Of a stretch of 64,000 nt of DNA, positions 1 through 8,978 are shown in pieces (the first letter of the stretch is position 1; every line of letters begins with the position of its first letter). Source of the DNA: Rhizobacter sp. Root1238. GTDB taxonomy: Bacteria > Pseudomonadota > Gammaproteobacteria > Burkholderiales > Burkholderiaceae_C. Position numbers and translations under genes: made by a program. The stretch is taken from positions 118,213 to 182,212 of the forward strand of contig NZ_LMDM01000023.1 in assembly GCF_001425825.1 (NCBI RefSeq), in the 5' to 3' direction. The notes under the pieces are model-generated. The model searched no databases. It had not been told where the DNA came from and saw only the letters and a list, made by a program, of their open reading frames with translations.

Positions 1-22
1 GGGGGGCCGAGGACTTCCCTCC

Positions 23-146
23 GCTGGCTGGCTTCGTGGCCCGTCGCCGAAACTCCCTCCGCTCACTTCGTTCGCTGTGGTCAAACAGTCGGCGACAGTC
101 AGTTCACGAAGCGTGCTGACGCACGCGGGCCACGAAGCCAGCCAGC
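23..146. repeat. Inverted-repeat element, copy A
   Basis: Perfect 21-base inverted arms lie at 23-43 and 126-146, with a shorter inner pair (43-50 and 89-96). The core at 38-118 (81 bases) recurs as an inverted copy at 386-466 with six mismatches by my count. No protein with family character is encoded here. The whole stretch 1-612 holds only such repeats, apart from a perfect 8-bp stem with a 4-base loop at 248-267. The element resembles a dispersed intergenic repeat, but I cannot name its family. Confidence 0.7.
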
Positions 147-362
147 TCCGGCGCCCCCTCCTTATTGGCGCGCCACAGCCTCCCCGCACGCGCCTTCTGC
201 CACCGCCCTGCCTTGGGAAGGTGACAAGCGAACAAGTGAAGATTGATCCCCGGGTTCGGACCCGGGGCGCCATGCGTGTTTTGTACGCATCGAGCCACCG
301 CTTCGGCAAAGGCGCGGGCGGGGGGTGTGGGGAGCGCCAATCAGGACGGGGCGCCGGAGCCG

Positions 363-477
363 TCTGCTTTCATGGACCGCGCGCGCAGCGCGCTTCGTCA
401 ACTGACTGTCGTCGACTGTTTGACCACAGCGAACGCAGTGAGCGGCGGGAGTTTCGACGACGGGCCATGAAAGCAGA
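363..477. repeat. Inverted-repeat element, copy B (inverted relative to copy A)
   Basis: Outer arms at 363-375 and 465-477 are a perfect 13-base inverted repeat that differs from the arms of copy A. The core 386-466 is the reverse complement of 38-118 with about six differences in 81 bases. The flank 306-362 is also a diverged inverted copy of roughly 144-205. Related cores inside different arms suggest independent copies of one repeat family rather than a single recent duplication. Confidence 0.7.
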
Positions 478-514
478 TGGCGCAGGGCAGTCAGCATCCC
501 GCCAGGGATGATGA

Positions 515-557
515 CCGCCCCGTCCGGCGCGCCCCACACCCCCCGCCCGCGCCTTTG
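515..557. repeat. Third, partial copy of the flank repeat
   Basis: This segment matches the reverse complement of 306-357 apart from a small deletion, and so lies in the same orientation as the flank of copy A (about 144-190). A 6-bp hairpin (stems 495-500 and 505-510) stands just upstream. An upstream extension of the next gene would translate this repeat, which argues for the later start at 613. Confidence 0.6.
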
Positions 558-612
558 CTCGCTCCCATGCCAGCCCTATGACAAACTGGCGACAGTTTTG
601 AAGTCAGAGACG

Positions 613-3099
613 ATGCTGAGAACACTGCTCGAGGGATACGCCGTCCACGAAGGCCGCTACGACGAGTTGCTCGCCGCGGCCGGTGAACCGCGCCCTCATT
701 GGGAAGCCTTCCTGAAGACCCTGGCCCAGCGCCAGGGCCCCGACATCGGCGACACCTTGTCGCTGATGGAACGCGAGATCCGCGAGAACGGCATCACCTA
801 CAACGTCTACGCCGACCCGCAGGGCGCCGACCGCCCGTGGGAGGTCGACCCGTTGCCGCTGCTGATCTCGCCGGCCGAATGGGACGAGATCGAGGCCGGC
901 ATCGCGCAGCGCGCCGAGCTGCTGAACCGCGTGCTGACCGACCTCTACGGCCCGCAGGAGCTGCTGCGCAACGGCAGCGTGCCGCCGTCGGTGGTGTTCG
1001 GCCACAGCGGCTTCCTGCACCAGGTGCAGGGCATCCGCCCGGCCGGCGGCGTGCACCTGTTCCAGTACGCGGCCGACCTGGCGCGCTCGCCCGACGGCCG
1101 CTGGTGGGTCGTCAACGACCGCACGCAGGCGCCTTCGGGCGCCGGCTATGCGCTGGAGAACCGGCTGGTCGTCTCGCGGGTGTTCCCGCAGATGTTCCGC
1201 GACCTGCACGTGCAGCACCTGGCCTCGTTCTTCTCGAACCTGCGCGAATCGCTGCTGCGGCTGGCCCCGAAGGGCGACGGTCCGCCGCTGATCGGCCTGC
1301 TGACGCCAGGGCCGTACAACGAAACCTACTTCGAGCATGCGCTGCTGGCGCGCTACCTCGGTTTCGCACTCGTCGAGGGCAGCGACCTGACGGTGCGCGA
1401 CGGCCGCGTCTGGATGAAGACCGTCGACGGCCTGAAGCGGGTGCACGCGCTGCTGCGCCGCCAGGACGACGACTACTGCGACCCGCTCGAGTTGCGCTCC
1501 GATTCGGCGCTCGGCGTGGCCGGCCTCACCGACTGCGCGCGCCGCGGCACCGTGCTGCTGGCCAATGCGCTCGGCTCCGGCGTGCTCGAATCCGGCGCGC
1601 TGCTCGGCTACCTGCCGCAGCTCAGCGAACAGCTGCTCGGCGAACCGCTGCTGCTGCCGTCGGTCGCCACCTGGTGGCTGGGCGAGCCGGCGGCCTTCGA
1701 CGACGCCTGGAAGCGCATCGACCACCTGATCATCAAGCCGCTCGACCGCTCGGCCGGCGAGCCGGCGGTGTTCGGCGCCGACCTGTCGGCCGACGAGCGC
1801 CTGCTGCTGCGCGCCCGCGTGGCGGCGCGCCCGCAGCGCTATGTGGCGCAGGAATGGGTGCACGTGTCGCAGGCGCCGGTGCTGGAGCGCGAGCAGCGCG
1901 CGCAAGGTGCCGCAGCGCGCCACAGCGAGCACCTGAGCGCGCGCACCGTCGGGCTGCGGGTGTTCGCGGTCGCCACGCCGAACGGCTACCGCGTGATGCC
2001 CGGCGGCCTGACCCGCGTGGCCGGCGACGAAGACGACCGCGTGATCGGCATGCAGCGCGGCGGGCGCTCGAAGGACACCTGGGTGCTGTCCGACCGGCCG
2101 GTCAACGCGTCGTTCTCGCTGCTGACGCGCACCGTGACGCCGACCGACCTGGCCACGACCAAGGGCAACGTGCCGTCGCGCACCGCCGAGAACCTGTTCT
2201 GGTTCGGCCGCTACGGCGAGCGCTGCGATGCCTCGGCTCGCCTGCTGCGCGTTGCGGTGGCCGGCGTGCTCGGCAATGTCGACGCGCGTGCCGACGACCC
2301 GGAAGACGGCCTGACACCGACGCTCGCGCTCGCGCGCCGCATGGGCCTGATCGACGCGTCGGACGACGTCGGCACCGAGTTGCTGCGCGCCGCGACCCAT
2401 CCGGACGAGGGCTTGAGCATGCGGCTTCGCCAGCTGCTGCGCGTCGCGTTCAGCCTGCGCGACCGCATGTCGGCCGACAACTGGCGCACGCTGAACCAGC
2501 TGATCGCCGACCCGGTGTTCCAGCGCGGCGGCTCGCTGGCGCTGGCGCTGGCCTGGCTCGACCGCGCGGTCACGTCGATGATGACGCTGTCGGGCTTCGT
2601 GCTCGACGGCATGACGCGCAGCACCTCGTGGCGCTTCCTGTCGATCGGGCGGCGCATCGAGCGCCTGTCGACGCTGTGCCAGACGCTGAAGGTCGCCACC
2701 CGCGAGGGCCGCAGCAGCGGGCTCGACTGGCTGCTGGAGCTGACCGATTCCACCGTGACCTTCCGCTCGCGCTACCTGGTGGCGCCGGAATGGCTGCCGG
2801 TGCTCGACCTGCTGCTGCGCGACGACACCAACCCGCGCTCGGTCGCGTTCCAGGTGAAGGGGCTGGTGGAGTACGTCGAGAAGCTCGAGCGCACGCACGG
2901 CCGTTTCGCGAGCGACGTGCTCGGGCCGGCGCAGGCGGCGCTGCTGGCACTCGGCGCGCACGACCTGCACCCCGAGAGCGAGGCGCTGGCCGCCGTCATC
3001 GACCAGCTGCAGCGTGCCGCGTACACGGTGTCGGACGAGCTGACGCTGAAGTTCTTCTCGCACGCCGCGTCGCGCAGCGTGCTGTCCTTGGTAGCTTGA
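613..3099 (+). CDS. Fused circularly permuted ATP-grasp / alpha-E domain protein
   Basis: The 828-residue protein joins a circularly permuted ATP-grasp type 2 region (DUF404/DUF407, roughly residues 50-460) to an alpha-E (DUF403) helical domain (from about residue 515). The alpha-E entry signature NLFWFGRYGERCDASARL is clear. In many bacteria these are two adjacent genes. The ATP-grasp fold predicts ATP-dependent formation of an amide or peptide-like bond; the substrate is not known to me. The next gene, a transglutaminase-like protein, overlaps by ATGA, and this trio of domains is a common conserved neighbourhood. I chose ATG 613 because the longer frame from 508 translates the upstream repeat and has no family character. 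Confidence 0.9.
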   Translation: MLRTLLEGYAVHEGRYDELLAAAGEPRPHWEAFLKTLAQRQGPDIGDTLSLMEREIRENGITYNVYADPQGADRPWEVDPLPLLISPAEWDEIEAGIAQRAELLNRVLTDLYGPQELLRNGSVPPSVVFGHSGFLHQVQGIRPAGGVHLFQYAADLARSPDGRWWVVNDRTQAPSGAGYALENRLVVSRVFPQMFRDLHVQHLASFFSNLRESLLRLAPKGDGPPLIGLLTPGPYNETYFEHALLARYLGFALVEGSDLTVRDGRVWMKTVDGLKRVHALLRRQDDDYCDPLELRSDSALGVAGLTDCARRGTVLLANALGSGVLESGALLGYLPQLSEQLLGEPLLLPSVATWWLGEPAAFDDAWKRIDHLIIKPLDRSAGEPAVFGADLSADERLLLRARVAARPQRYVAQEWVHVSQAPVLEREQRAQGAAARHSEHLSARTVGLRVFAVATPNGYRVMPGGLTRVAGDEDDRVIGMQRGGRSKDTWVLSDRPVNASFSLLTRTVTPTDLATTKGNVPSRTAENLFWFGRYGERCDASARLLRVAVAGVLGNVDARADDPEDGLTPTLALARRMGLIDASDDVGTELLRAATHPDEGLSMRLRQLLRVAFSLRDRMSADNWRTLNQLIADPVFQRGGSLALALAWLDRAVTSMMTLSGFVLDGMTRSTSWRFLSIGRRIERLSTLCQTLKVATREGRSSGLDWLLELTDSTVTFRSRYLVAPEWLPVLDLLLRDDTNPRSVAFQVKGLVEYVEKLERTHGRFASDVLGPAQAALLALGAHDLHPESEALAAVIDQLQRAAYTVSDELTLKFFSHAASRSVLSLVA

Positions 3100-3977
3100 T
3101 GAGCGGCGTTCGCTATACCGTCGAGCACGAAACCCGCTACGCGTACGCGGCGCCGGTGTCGCAGTCGTGGCAACTGGCCCGGCTCGCGCCGCGCGACCTG
3201 CCATGGCAGAAGCTGCTGTCGCATTCGCTGCAGATCGACCCGCCGCCCGACGAGCGCCACGACGCGCCGGACAGCTTCGGCAACAGCGTCACGCATTTCG
3301 GGCTGCACGGCGCGCACCGGCTGCTGCGGGTGCGCATGGCCTGCAGCGTCGAGGTCGGCACGCGGCCGGTGTGGGCGTCGGCCGCGCAGCCGTGGGAACA
3401 GGTGCGCGATGCGGTCCGCAACACGCCGACGCTCGGCGCACTGGAGCCGGCCTGCATGTGCGAGCCGACGGTGCTGGTGCCGCTGTCCGAGGGGGCGCGG
3501 CTGTATGCGCGCGGCGCGCTGGCGCCGGGCCGCGACTGGTTCGAGGCGCTGTCGGCGCTGACGCAGGCGATCCATGACGACTTCGAATTCGAGGCCGGTG
3601 CAACCACGGTGAGCACCTCGGTCGACGAGGTGCTGTACCAGCGGCGCGGCGTCTGCCAGGACTTCGCGCACCTGATGATCGCCTGCCTGCGCGGGCACGG
3701 GCTGCCGGCGCGCTACGTGTCGGGCTACCTGCTGACCGACCCGCCGCCGGGGCAGCCGCGGCTGCTCGGCGTCGACGCGTCGCACGCCTGGGTGGCGGCG
3801 TACTCGCCGGCGCACGGCTGGGTCGAGTTCGACCCCACCAACAACCAGCTGGCCGACGAGCGCTACATCACGCTCGCCTGGGGCGCCGATTTCGCCGACG
3901 TGGTGCCGCTGCGCGGCGTGATCCTGGGCGGTGGCGAGCAGCAGCTCGAGGTGTCGGTGAGCGTGACGCCGGCCTGA
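3099..3977 (+). CDS. Transglutaminase-like cysteine peptidase family protein
   Basis: The protein is 292 residues. Its N-terminal beta-rich region (MSGVRYTVEHETRYAYAAPV) is typical of bacterial transglutaminase-like proteins. The catalytic core follows: Cys in RRGVCQDFAHLM, His in DASHAWVAAY and Asp in WVEFDPTNN, so the triad is complete. The family is thought to hydrolyse or rearrange amide bonds. The start overlaps the upstream stop (ATGA), so translation is probably coupled with the ATP-grasp/alpha-E gene, and the two products likely act on the same peptide or amide substrate. No signal peptide is visible, so a cytoplasmic location is inferred. Confidence 0.92.
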   Translation: MSGVRYTVEHETRYAYAAPVSQSWQLARLAPRDLPWQKLLSHSLQIDPPPDERHDAPDSFGNSVTHFGLHGAHRLLRVRMACSVEVGTRPVWASAAQPWEQVRDAVRNTPTLGALEPACMCEPTVLVPLSEGARLYARGALAPGRDWFEALSALTQAIHDDFEFEAGATTVSTSVDEVLYQRRGVCQDFAHLMIACLRGHGLPARYVSGYLLTDPPPGQPRLLGVDASHAWVAAYSPAHGWVEFDPTNNQLADERYITLAWGADFADVVPLRGVILGGGEQQLEVSVSVTPA

Positions 3978-4115
3978 CGCGGGTTTCCGTCCGGTTCATC
4001 TGGACAGCGAACGAATTCCCCGGCGGTGGCCACTCAGCATCCATCGCCCCCGCGGTGTGATTGACGATCGAATCGAGGTCGATCGGGGGCCGTTTGAGCT
4101 TGAGGGGACTTGCTC

Positions 4116-7100
4116 ATGTCCGGTCCAGGTTTCGTCGGGAAATTCCATTCGCACGGTGGTCTGCCTGGAGTGGCCCCGCAGTGTTCGCGTCAGACGCAGG
4201 GGTCGAAATCCTCGAGCGTTCTTGACCCTGGAGCGCTGAAGGCGCGTGCCGAGGAAGCCATCGTCGCGCTGGAAACGCTGGCCGGCGCGGCGATCTCGGC
4301 CAAGGTGGACCGCCTCGCCGAGAAGCTGCTGGGCAAGGGCCTGGTGACTCGGGCACCCGACGACGAAAGCTACCTGCCGGGGTGGTCGGTACCGCGGTCG
4401 ATTCGCTATGCCGAGGCACGGAATGCGCCAGCCCGGGGCTGGAGGCGGGCCGAATTCGGAATCCGCCGCGCGCTGAACCGTCCTCGTGTCCGGGGCAGCA
4501 AGGCATTCAAGAGCGGCGGCGACGCCAGAACGCTGGTCTCGACCGTGACGGGCTCTTCCGCGGCGGTGTGGGCCAACAGCCTGCTGTTCCGTACCGGATT
4601 GAACGTGGCGACGTCATCGGCCGGCCCCGGCTTCGAAGCGCCTGCCGGGGGCCTGGAAGCGCTCGGGATCGCAGGCGGCGTGGCGGCCGGCTGTTCGCTG
4701 TTGGACGGCCTGGACATGTTCAACACCTTCCTCGACATGGTCGACGAGCAGGATCGCTGGAAGGTCGAGGTCGTCGTTTTTCATCGGCACTTCAAGCAGT
4801 ACCTCGATGACCGCAAGACGGGAAGTCAGTCGAGCCCCGAAGTCGTTCACGGTTTCCGGCGTTGCCAGGCAGCACTCTCTCGTTGCGCGCTGTTCGACAA
4901 GCCAACGCGCCAGGCCTGGAGGCGCTGCTGCGCCGCTGCGCTGCGAGACACGGGCCTGTCGAGCGTCACCGCGCTGCTGGGCGTCGCCGGCATGGGCATG
5001 AAAATACACGCGGGCGCCGATCTTGCGTCGCTGGGCCTGGGTACGGCCGGCATGGCGCTCGGTGCAGCGGCCTTGCCGTTCTCGATCGCGTGCGCCGGGA
5101 TCGACATCGGGGTCGGGCTCGGGGAAATCGGCTTTCGCAAGAAGGAGTACCGCAGCTGCAGGGCCAAGTGCTTGCAGATCCAGCGGCAGATCGACCGCTT
5201 GACAACGCCGGCTGCGGGTCATGAGCGCACGGCCGACCAGGGGCAGCTGGTCGATGTGCTGAAAGGCGCGCTGAAGCGGCAGCGGCGCCTGATGAAGCAG
5301 GCGCGGTACGAGAAGCGCTTCGGGATCGCGCGGGTTGCCAAGGGCGTGGCGAATGCGGCCGTGACCGCACCGCTGGCCACCGCCGCGGTGGTCGCCGGGG
5401 CCGTGGCGGCGGCGGCCGTGGCGTGGCCGATCGGGCTGGTCGCCGGGCTGGTGGGTGGGGTCGTGACCGGGGGGTACCTGGCAAGCTATGTCACGAAAGC
5501 GGCGACGCGGCAGGAGATGCGCGGAAGATCACGCAGCGAACAGTACGACGCCACCATCCTGGCTGCCACCACCTCGGCCGAGGACCGCACCCGTCTCTTT
5601 GCGGAACAGGCGACCTTGTCGGTCGCGGGAACCGAGGGGTACTGGACAGGCGGGCGGGACGCCTTTGCCGGCCGGTACATCCACACCGTCACTCCCGAGA
5701 CCCAGGTGGTGGCGGCCCTGGACGAATTCGCCGGCCTGCTGGCGCGCCGGCCCACCAACGGCCATCCCGATGCCGAGGTCGAGACGCAGATCCAGGACTT
5801 CCTCGCCATCGCGGACATCGATGCGACGCTGCTCAACGACATCGAGCGGATGATCCGGTCGCGTTCCGACGAACTGCGCGCGCAAGGCGAACATCCGCGC
5901 GACATCGAATGGCATGAGTTGACGGCCCGGCGCGAGCAGTACGCCGCCGCTTTCGGCTTGCCGGCGACAGCACCGAAGCTGCCGATCGGTGCGCTGTTGC
6001 CGAGCTTCCATGCCGCCTGCTGGATCGCGCGCCTGGGCGAGAGCGTGGACCCCGAGGCCGGGAAGTTCGCGAGTCTCCTCGACCGTCACCTGATGGGAGA
6101 GCAGGTCGACCTGCACGCGATGAACGAATGGCTGGAACGCAACGGCCATCTCGCGACATCGTCCGCCTTGACGAAACAGCAGATGCAGTCCGCGGCCGAG
6201 CGCCTGTTCCGCAGTGTGCCGCCGGCACTCTTCATGGATCACATGAACGCGCTGACGAGCGCGATCACCAAGGAGACCGCCAACGGCGAGGCCTTCAGGT
6301 GGCAGGACGACAGCCCGGTGCTTCGCGACCTGACAGCGTTTCGCGAGTTCGCGCGGGACCAATGGATCCCCGGGCATCAAGCGCTGTCGCGCATCGTCGC
6401 TCATCCCGCCGTTGGCGCGGGCGGTGTTGCGAAAGGGGTCCGGGCATGCACGACCGAGGAACTGTCGGCCGCGTTGCAGCATCTTGCGTCAGGGTGCTCG
6501 ATGCCGCCATGCGCGGATCCGCCCATCGACCGCGACGCATTGTCCGAGGAGCTGCGCGGCGAATGGGCGCGCCGTTTCGCCGTCGATACCCCGCGCCGGC
6601 GACGCCGCACCGCGGCCGCACTGGCCCGGCATTGCGCGACGCATGGCAAGTTCCGGGGCAACGCGTGGACGAGCGACGGGCGGGGCGGATTCTCCTGTGA
6701 CCTGGGTGGGTGCAAGAGCGGGGTCATCCGCGCCAGCGCACTGGCGAAGTGGGTGAGGCGCGGCGACTGGAACGATCCGTTGCCCGTCGAGATACGAAGC
6801 CTTGCGCCGGCCTTGGCCCTGCGTTGGCTGACCAACGAGACCGGCAGCGGCGTGGATGAACGCTTCCTCGGCGAGGCAGGTGTCGCCCCGACGCTGAAGG
6901 CCCTGCGGATGTCGTTCGAGATGTCGGCATACCACCCGGGAATGAGACTGCACGACCGCGTGGTCTCGCGCGATGGCATCGCCCCTCACCACGAGGGCGC
7001 CGCCGGGCCCAGCCAATTCCGGTCGCTGGAAGAGGCCATGGGGCCGGCCCGTCGTGCGGCGCTTGGCGACCTGTTCTCGCGGTCGACCCGACCGTGGACC

Positions 7101-7256
7101 TTGCTCGAAAGGACGCTCGATGGTGCACAGCAGTGGCAATCCGAGGTGGCGGGCAAGCAGGTCGTGTATCCCAGCTTCGAGGCCGCCGTGCAGGCCTGCT
7201 GCGATCAACAAGGCGTCGAGGCCGTTCGCGTCGTTTTCCTGACCAATCCGACCTGA
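4116..7256 (+). CDS. Large unrecognised protein with hydrophobic Gly/Ala segments
   Basis: I do not recognise this 1046-residue protein. ATG 4116 is preferred over TTG 4110 because GAGGGGA sits 7 bases upstream. Three Gly/Ala-rich hydrophobic stretches are visible, near residues 175-205, 285-335 and 405-460; the last is followed by GGYLASYVTKAATRQ. The rest is charged and mostly helical in character. There is no N-terminal signal peptide. A large soluble protein with internal amphipathic or hydrophobic hairpins recalls secreted effectors or membrane-inserting toxins, but no catalytic motif or secretion genes are seen here. It stands alone between unrelated genes, with 138 bases upstream and 43 downstream, and its codon use looks slightly less GC-rich than its neighbours. 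Confidence 0.75.
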   Translation: MSGPGFVGKFHSHGGLPGVAPQCSRQTQGSKSSSVLDPGALKARAEEAIVALETLAGAAISAKVDRLAEKLLGKGLVTRAPDDESYLPGWSVPRSIRYAEARNAPARGWRRAEFGIRRALNRPRVRGSKAFKSGGDARTLVSTVTGSSAAVWANSLLFRTGLNVATSSAGPGFEAPAGGLEALGIAGGVAAGCSLLDGLDMFNTFLDMVDEQDRWKVEVVVFHRHFKQYLDDRKTGSQSSPEVVHGFRRCQAALSRCALFDKPTRQAWRRCCAAALRDTGLSSVTALLGVAGMGMKIHAGADLASLGLGTAGMALGAAALPFSIACAGIDIGVGLGEIGFRKKEYRSCRAKCLQIQRQIDRLTTPAAGHERTADQGQLVDVLKGALKRQRRLMKQARYEKRFGIARVAKGVANAAVTAPLATAAVVAGAVAAAAVAWPIGLVAGLVGGVVTGGYLASYVTKAATRQEMRGRSRSEQYDATILAATTSAEDRTRLFAEQATLSVAGTEGYWTGGRDAFAGRYIHTVTPETQVVAALDEFAGLLARRPTNGHPDAEVETQIQDFLAIADIDATLLNDIERMIRSRSDELRAQGEHPRDIEWHELTARREQYAAAFGLPATAPKLPIGALLPSFHAACWIARLGESVDPEAGKFASLLDRHLMGEQVDLHAMNEWLERNGHLATSSALTKQQMQSAAERLFRSVPPALFMDHMNALTSAITKETANGEAFRWQDDSPVLRDLTAFREFARDQWIPGHQALSRIVAHPAVGAGGVAKGVRACTTEELSAALQHLASGCSMPPCADPPIDRDALSEELRGEWARRFAVDTPRRRRRTAAALARHCATHGKFRGNAWTSDGRGGFSCDLGGCKSGVIRASALAKWVRRGDWNDPLPVEIRSLAPALALRWLTNETGSGVDERFLGEAGVAPTLKALRMSFEMSAYHPGMRLHDRVVSRDGIAPHHEGAAGPSQFRSLEEAMGPARRAALGDLFSRSTRPWTLLERTLDGAQQWQSEVAGKQVVYPSFEAAVQACCDQQGVEAVRVVFLTNPT

Positions 7257-7299
7257 GTCCGCAGGCTCCTACAATCCGGGCCCCACTCCCGTTGTGCCC

Positions 7300-8250
7300 A
7301 TGTTCAAGAACGCGCTCCTCTACCGCATCGACCAATGGACCCCACCCCCGCTGGATGAGGTCGAAGACCGGCTGGCCACCAGCCGCTTCACCGCCTGCGG
7401 CGCGACGCAGCCCGAATCCGCCGGCTGGCTGCAGCCGCGCGGTGACAAGGAGGGCGCACTGATCGAGAACGTCGGCGGCCAGCTGGTGCTGCGCCTCGGG
7501 GTCGAGCGCAAGGCGGTGCCGTCGTCGGTCGTGAAGGCCGAGCTCGAAGCCCGGCTCGACCGCATCGAGGCCGAGACCGGCCGTCGCCCGAAAGGCAAGC
7601 TCGCCAAGGAGCTGAAAGAGGAGATCGTGCAGGACCTGCTGCCGCGTGCCTTCCCGAAGCGCTCCGCGACGCTGGTCTGGATCGACGTGCGCGCCGGCTT
7701 CGTCGTGATCGACGCGGCCAGCATGGCCAAGGCCGATCGCGTCGTCACGATGCTGGTCGAGCTGCTCGGCGGCGGCATCCGGCTCAGCCTCGCGCAGAGC
7801 GCGATCTCGCCGGCCACCGCGATGGCCGAATGGCTGACCAGCAAGGAAGCGCCGGCCGGATTCACGATCGACCGCGAATGCGAGCTGAAGCAGCCCGACA
7901 GCGAGAAGGCCACCGTCAAGTACGCCCGCCACACGCTCGACATCGACGAGGTCGGCCAGCACATCGTGCAAGGCAAGCTGCCGACCCAGCTCGCGATGAC
8001 CTGGTCGTCGCGGGTGTCGTTCGTGCTCAGCGATGCGATGACCATCAAGAAGCTGAAGCTGCTCGACGTGGTGCTCGAAGGCGCGTCGACCGCCACCAAG
8101 GATGAAGACCACTTCGACGCCGACGTCGCGCTGGTCACCGGCGAGCTGCAGCAGCTGATTCCCGCGCTGATCGAGGCGCTGGGCGGCGAGCTGAACCGCG
8201 ACGCCGTCACCGGTGCCGCGGCACCGGCGCCCCAGCCGCTGGCGGCTTGA
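7300..8250 (+). CDS. rdgC: Recombination-associated protein RdgC
   Basis: The 316-residue product matches RdgC in length and layout: the opening MFKNALLYRI, the central stretch around RRPKGKLAKELKEEIVQDLLPRAFPK, and the C-terminal LITPAL-type region (here LQQLIPALIEALGGEL). RdgC forms a ring-shaped dimer on double-stranded DNA and limits RecA loading; it acts on the nucleoid. ATG 7300 gives the family N-terminus, so the in-frame GTG at 7294 is rejected. The gene is monocistronic and convergent with the next gene, with only 25 bases between stops. Confidence 0.95.
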   Translation: MFKNALLYRIDQWTPPPLDEVEDRLATSRFTACGATQPESAGWLQPRGDKEGALIENVGGQLVLRLGVERKAVPSSVVKAELEARLDRIEAETGRRPKGKLAKELKEEIVQDLLPRAFPKRSATLVWIDVRAGFVVIDAASMAKADRVVTMLVELLGGGIRLSLAQSAISPATAMAEWLTSKEAPAGFTIDRECELKQPDSEKATVKYARHTLDIDEVGQHIVQGKLPTQLAMTWSSRVSFVLSDAMTIKKLKLLDVVLEGASTATKDEDHFDADVALVTGELQQLIPALIEALGGELNRDAVTGAAAPAPQPLAA

Positions 8251-8260
8251 GGGGCACCGG

Positions 8261-8275
8261 CGCGGCCCGGCCGCG
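8261..8275. terminator. Weak GC hairpin between convergent genes
   Basis: A perfect 6-bp stem with a 3-base loop lies between the stop codons of rdgC and the convergent secreted-protein gene. There is no T-run on either side, so intrinsic termination is uncertain. Confidence 0.3.
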
Positions 8276-8911
8276 TCACTGCTTGCAGCGCTCCGCGTAA
8301 CTCGCTTCCGAGCGCTGCAGGTCGGCACGCTCGCCGTCGCTCATCGTCGCGGTCTGCCGCCGCTTCGCGGCCAGGATGCGCAGCAGCTCGTTGCACTGGT
8401 CGCTCGCGATGCGCGCCTGCTGCTGCTGTTGCTGGCTGGCCGACTGCGCCGCCCGCTTGGTGTCGCGCTCGTTGCGCCGGTCTTCCGCGACCCGCTGGCG
8501 TGCCGCCGCGTCGTCCTCCGAGCACTTCTGCCGGTATTCCTCGTGCAGGCCGCCGATCACGTCGCCGCGCACGCCGCGCGACGGGCCGGTGCGGATCGCC
8601 TCGGCGATGTCAGCGCAGGCCGAGCTCAGGTAGCCGACGTGTTCGGCGGCCTTCGGTGCGCGCTGCACGTAGGTGCCCGACGGCTGGGGGTAGGTGGGGC
8701 TCGGTGCCGTGCCGATGGTGCCGAGCGTCGAGCCGGCACCGCTGGTGCACGGCCGGTCGGACAAGTAGGTCGAGTTGCCCGACTTGCATCGGTACATCGA
8801 TTGCGCCGACGCGGCCGGCGCCGCCACCAGCGCTGCGGCTGCGATGCAGCTCATCGACGCCATGGCGCTCAACAGGCCCTGCGCGACACGGGCTGTGGTC
8901 GATCTCTTCAC
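8276..8911 (-). CDS. Secreted small protein with a DUF4124-like motif
   Basis: The 211-residue protein begins with a Sec signal peptide (basic start, hydrophobic stretch through ALVAAPAASA, cleavage before QSMYRC). The mature start MYRCKSGNSTYLSDRPC resembles the DUF4124 pattern, with Cys pairs that could form a disulfide in the periplasm. The rest is charged and helical, with a Gln run (SQQQQQQARIASDQCNELL) and probable coiled coil. Function is unknown. A Shine-Dalgarno GGAGGGG precedes ATG 8911. The gene lies 67 bases downstream of the LysR gene on the same strand, so readthrough from that gene is possible. Confidence 0.8.
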   Translation of the reverse strand: MKRSTTARVAQGLLSAMASMSCIAAAALVAAPAASAQSMYRCKSGNSTYLSDRPCTSGAGSTLGTIGTAPSPTYPQPSGTYVQRAPKAAEHVGYLSSACADIAEAIRTGPSRGVRGDVIGGLHEEYRQKCSEDDAAARQRVAEDRRNERDTKRAAQSASQQQQQQARIASDQCNELLRILAAKRRQTATMSDGERADLQRSEASYAERCKQ

Positions 8912-8978
8912 GTTCCGCCCCTCCGGTTGTTCTTGGGTGGGGAGGGATTCTGCTGCAGCCGTGCCGTCCGTCCATCCC

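Noticed and set aside
248-267. Perfect 8-bp stem with GGGTTCGGACCC, resembling a tRNA T arm
   Set aside because: No acceptor, D or anticodon arms fit around it, and it lies within the repeat cluster.
77-539. Small reading frames in both strands of the first 540 bases
   Set aside because: They follow the repeat copies, have no ribosome sites and no protein-like composition.
508-612. Longer N-terminus for the ATP-grasp protein
   Set aside because: It translates a hairpin and a repeat copy (495-557) and has no similarity to the family start.
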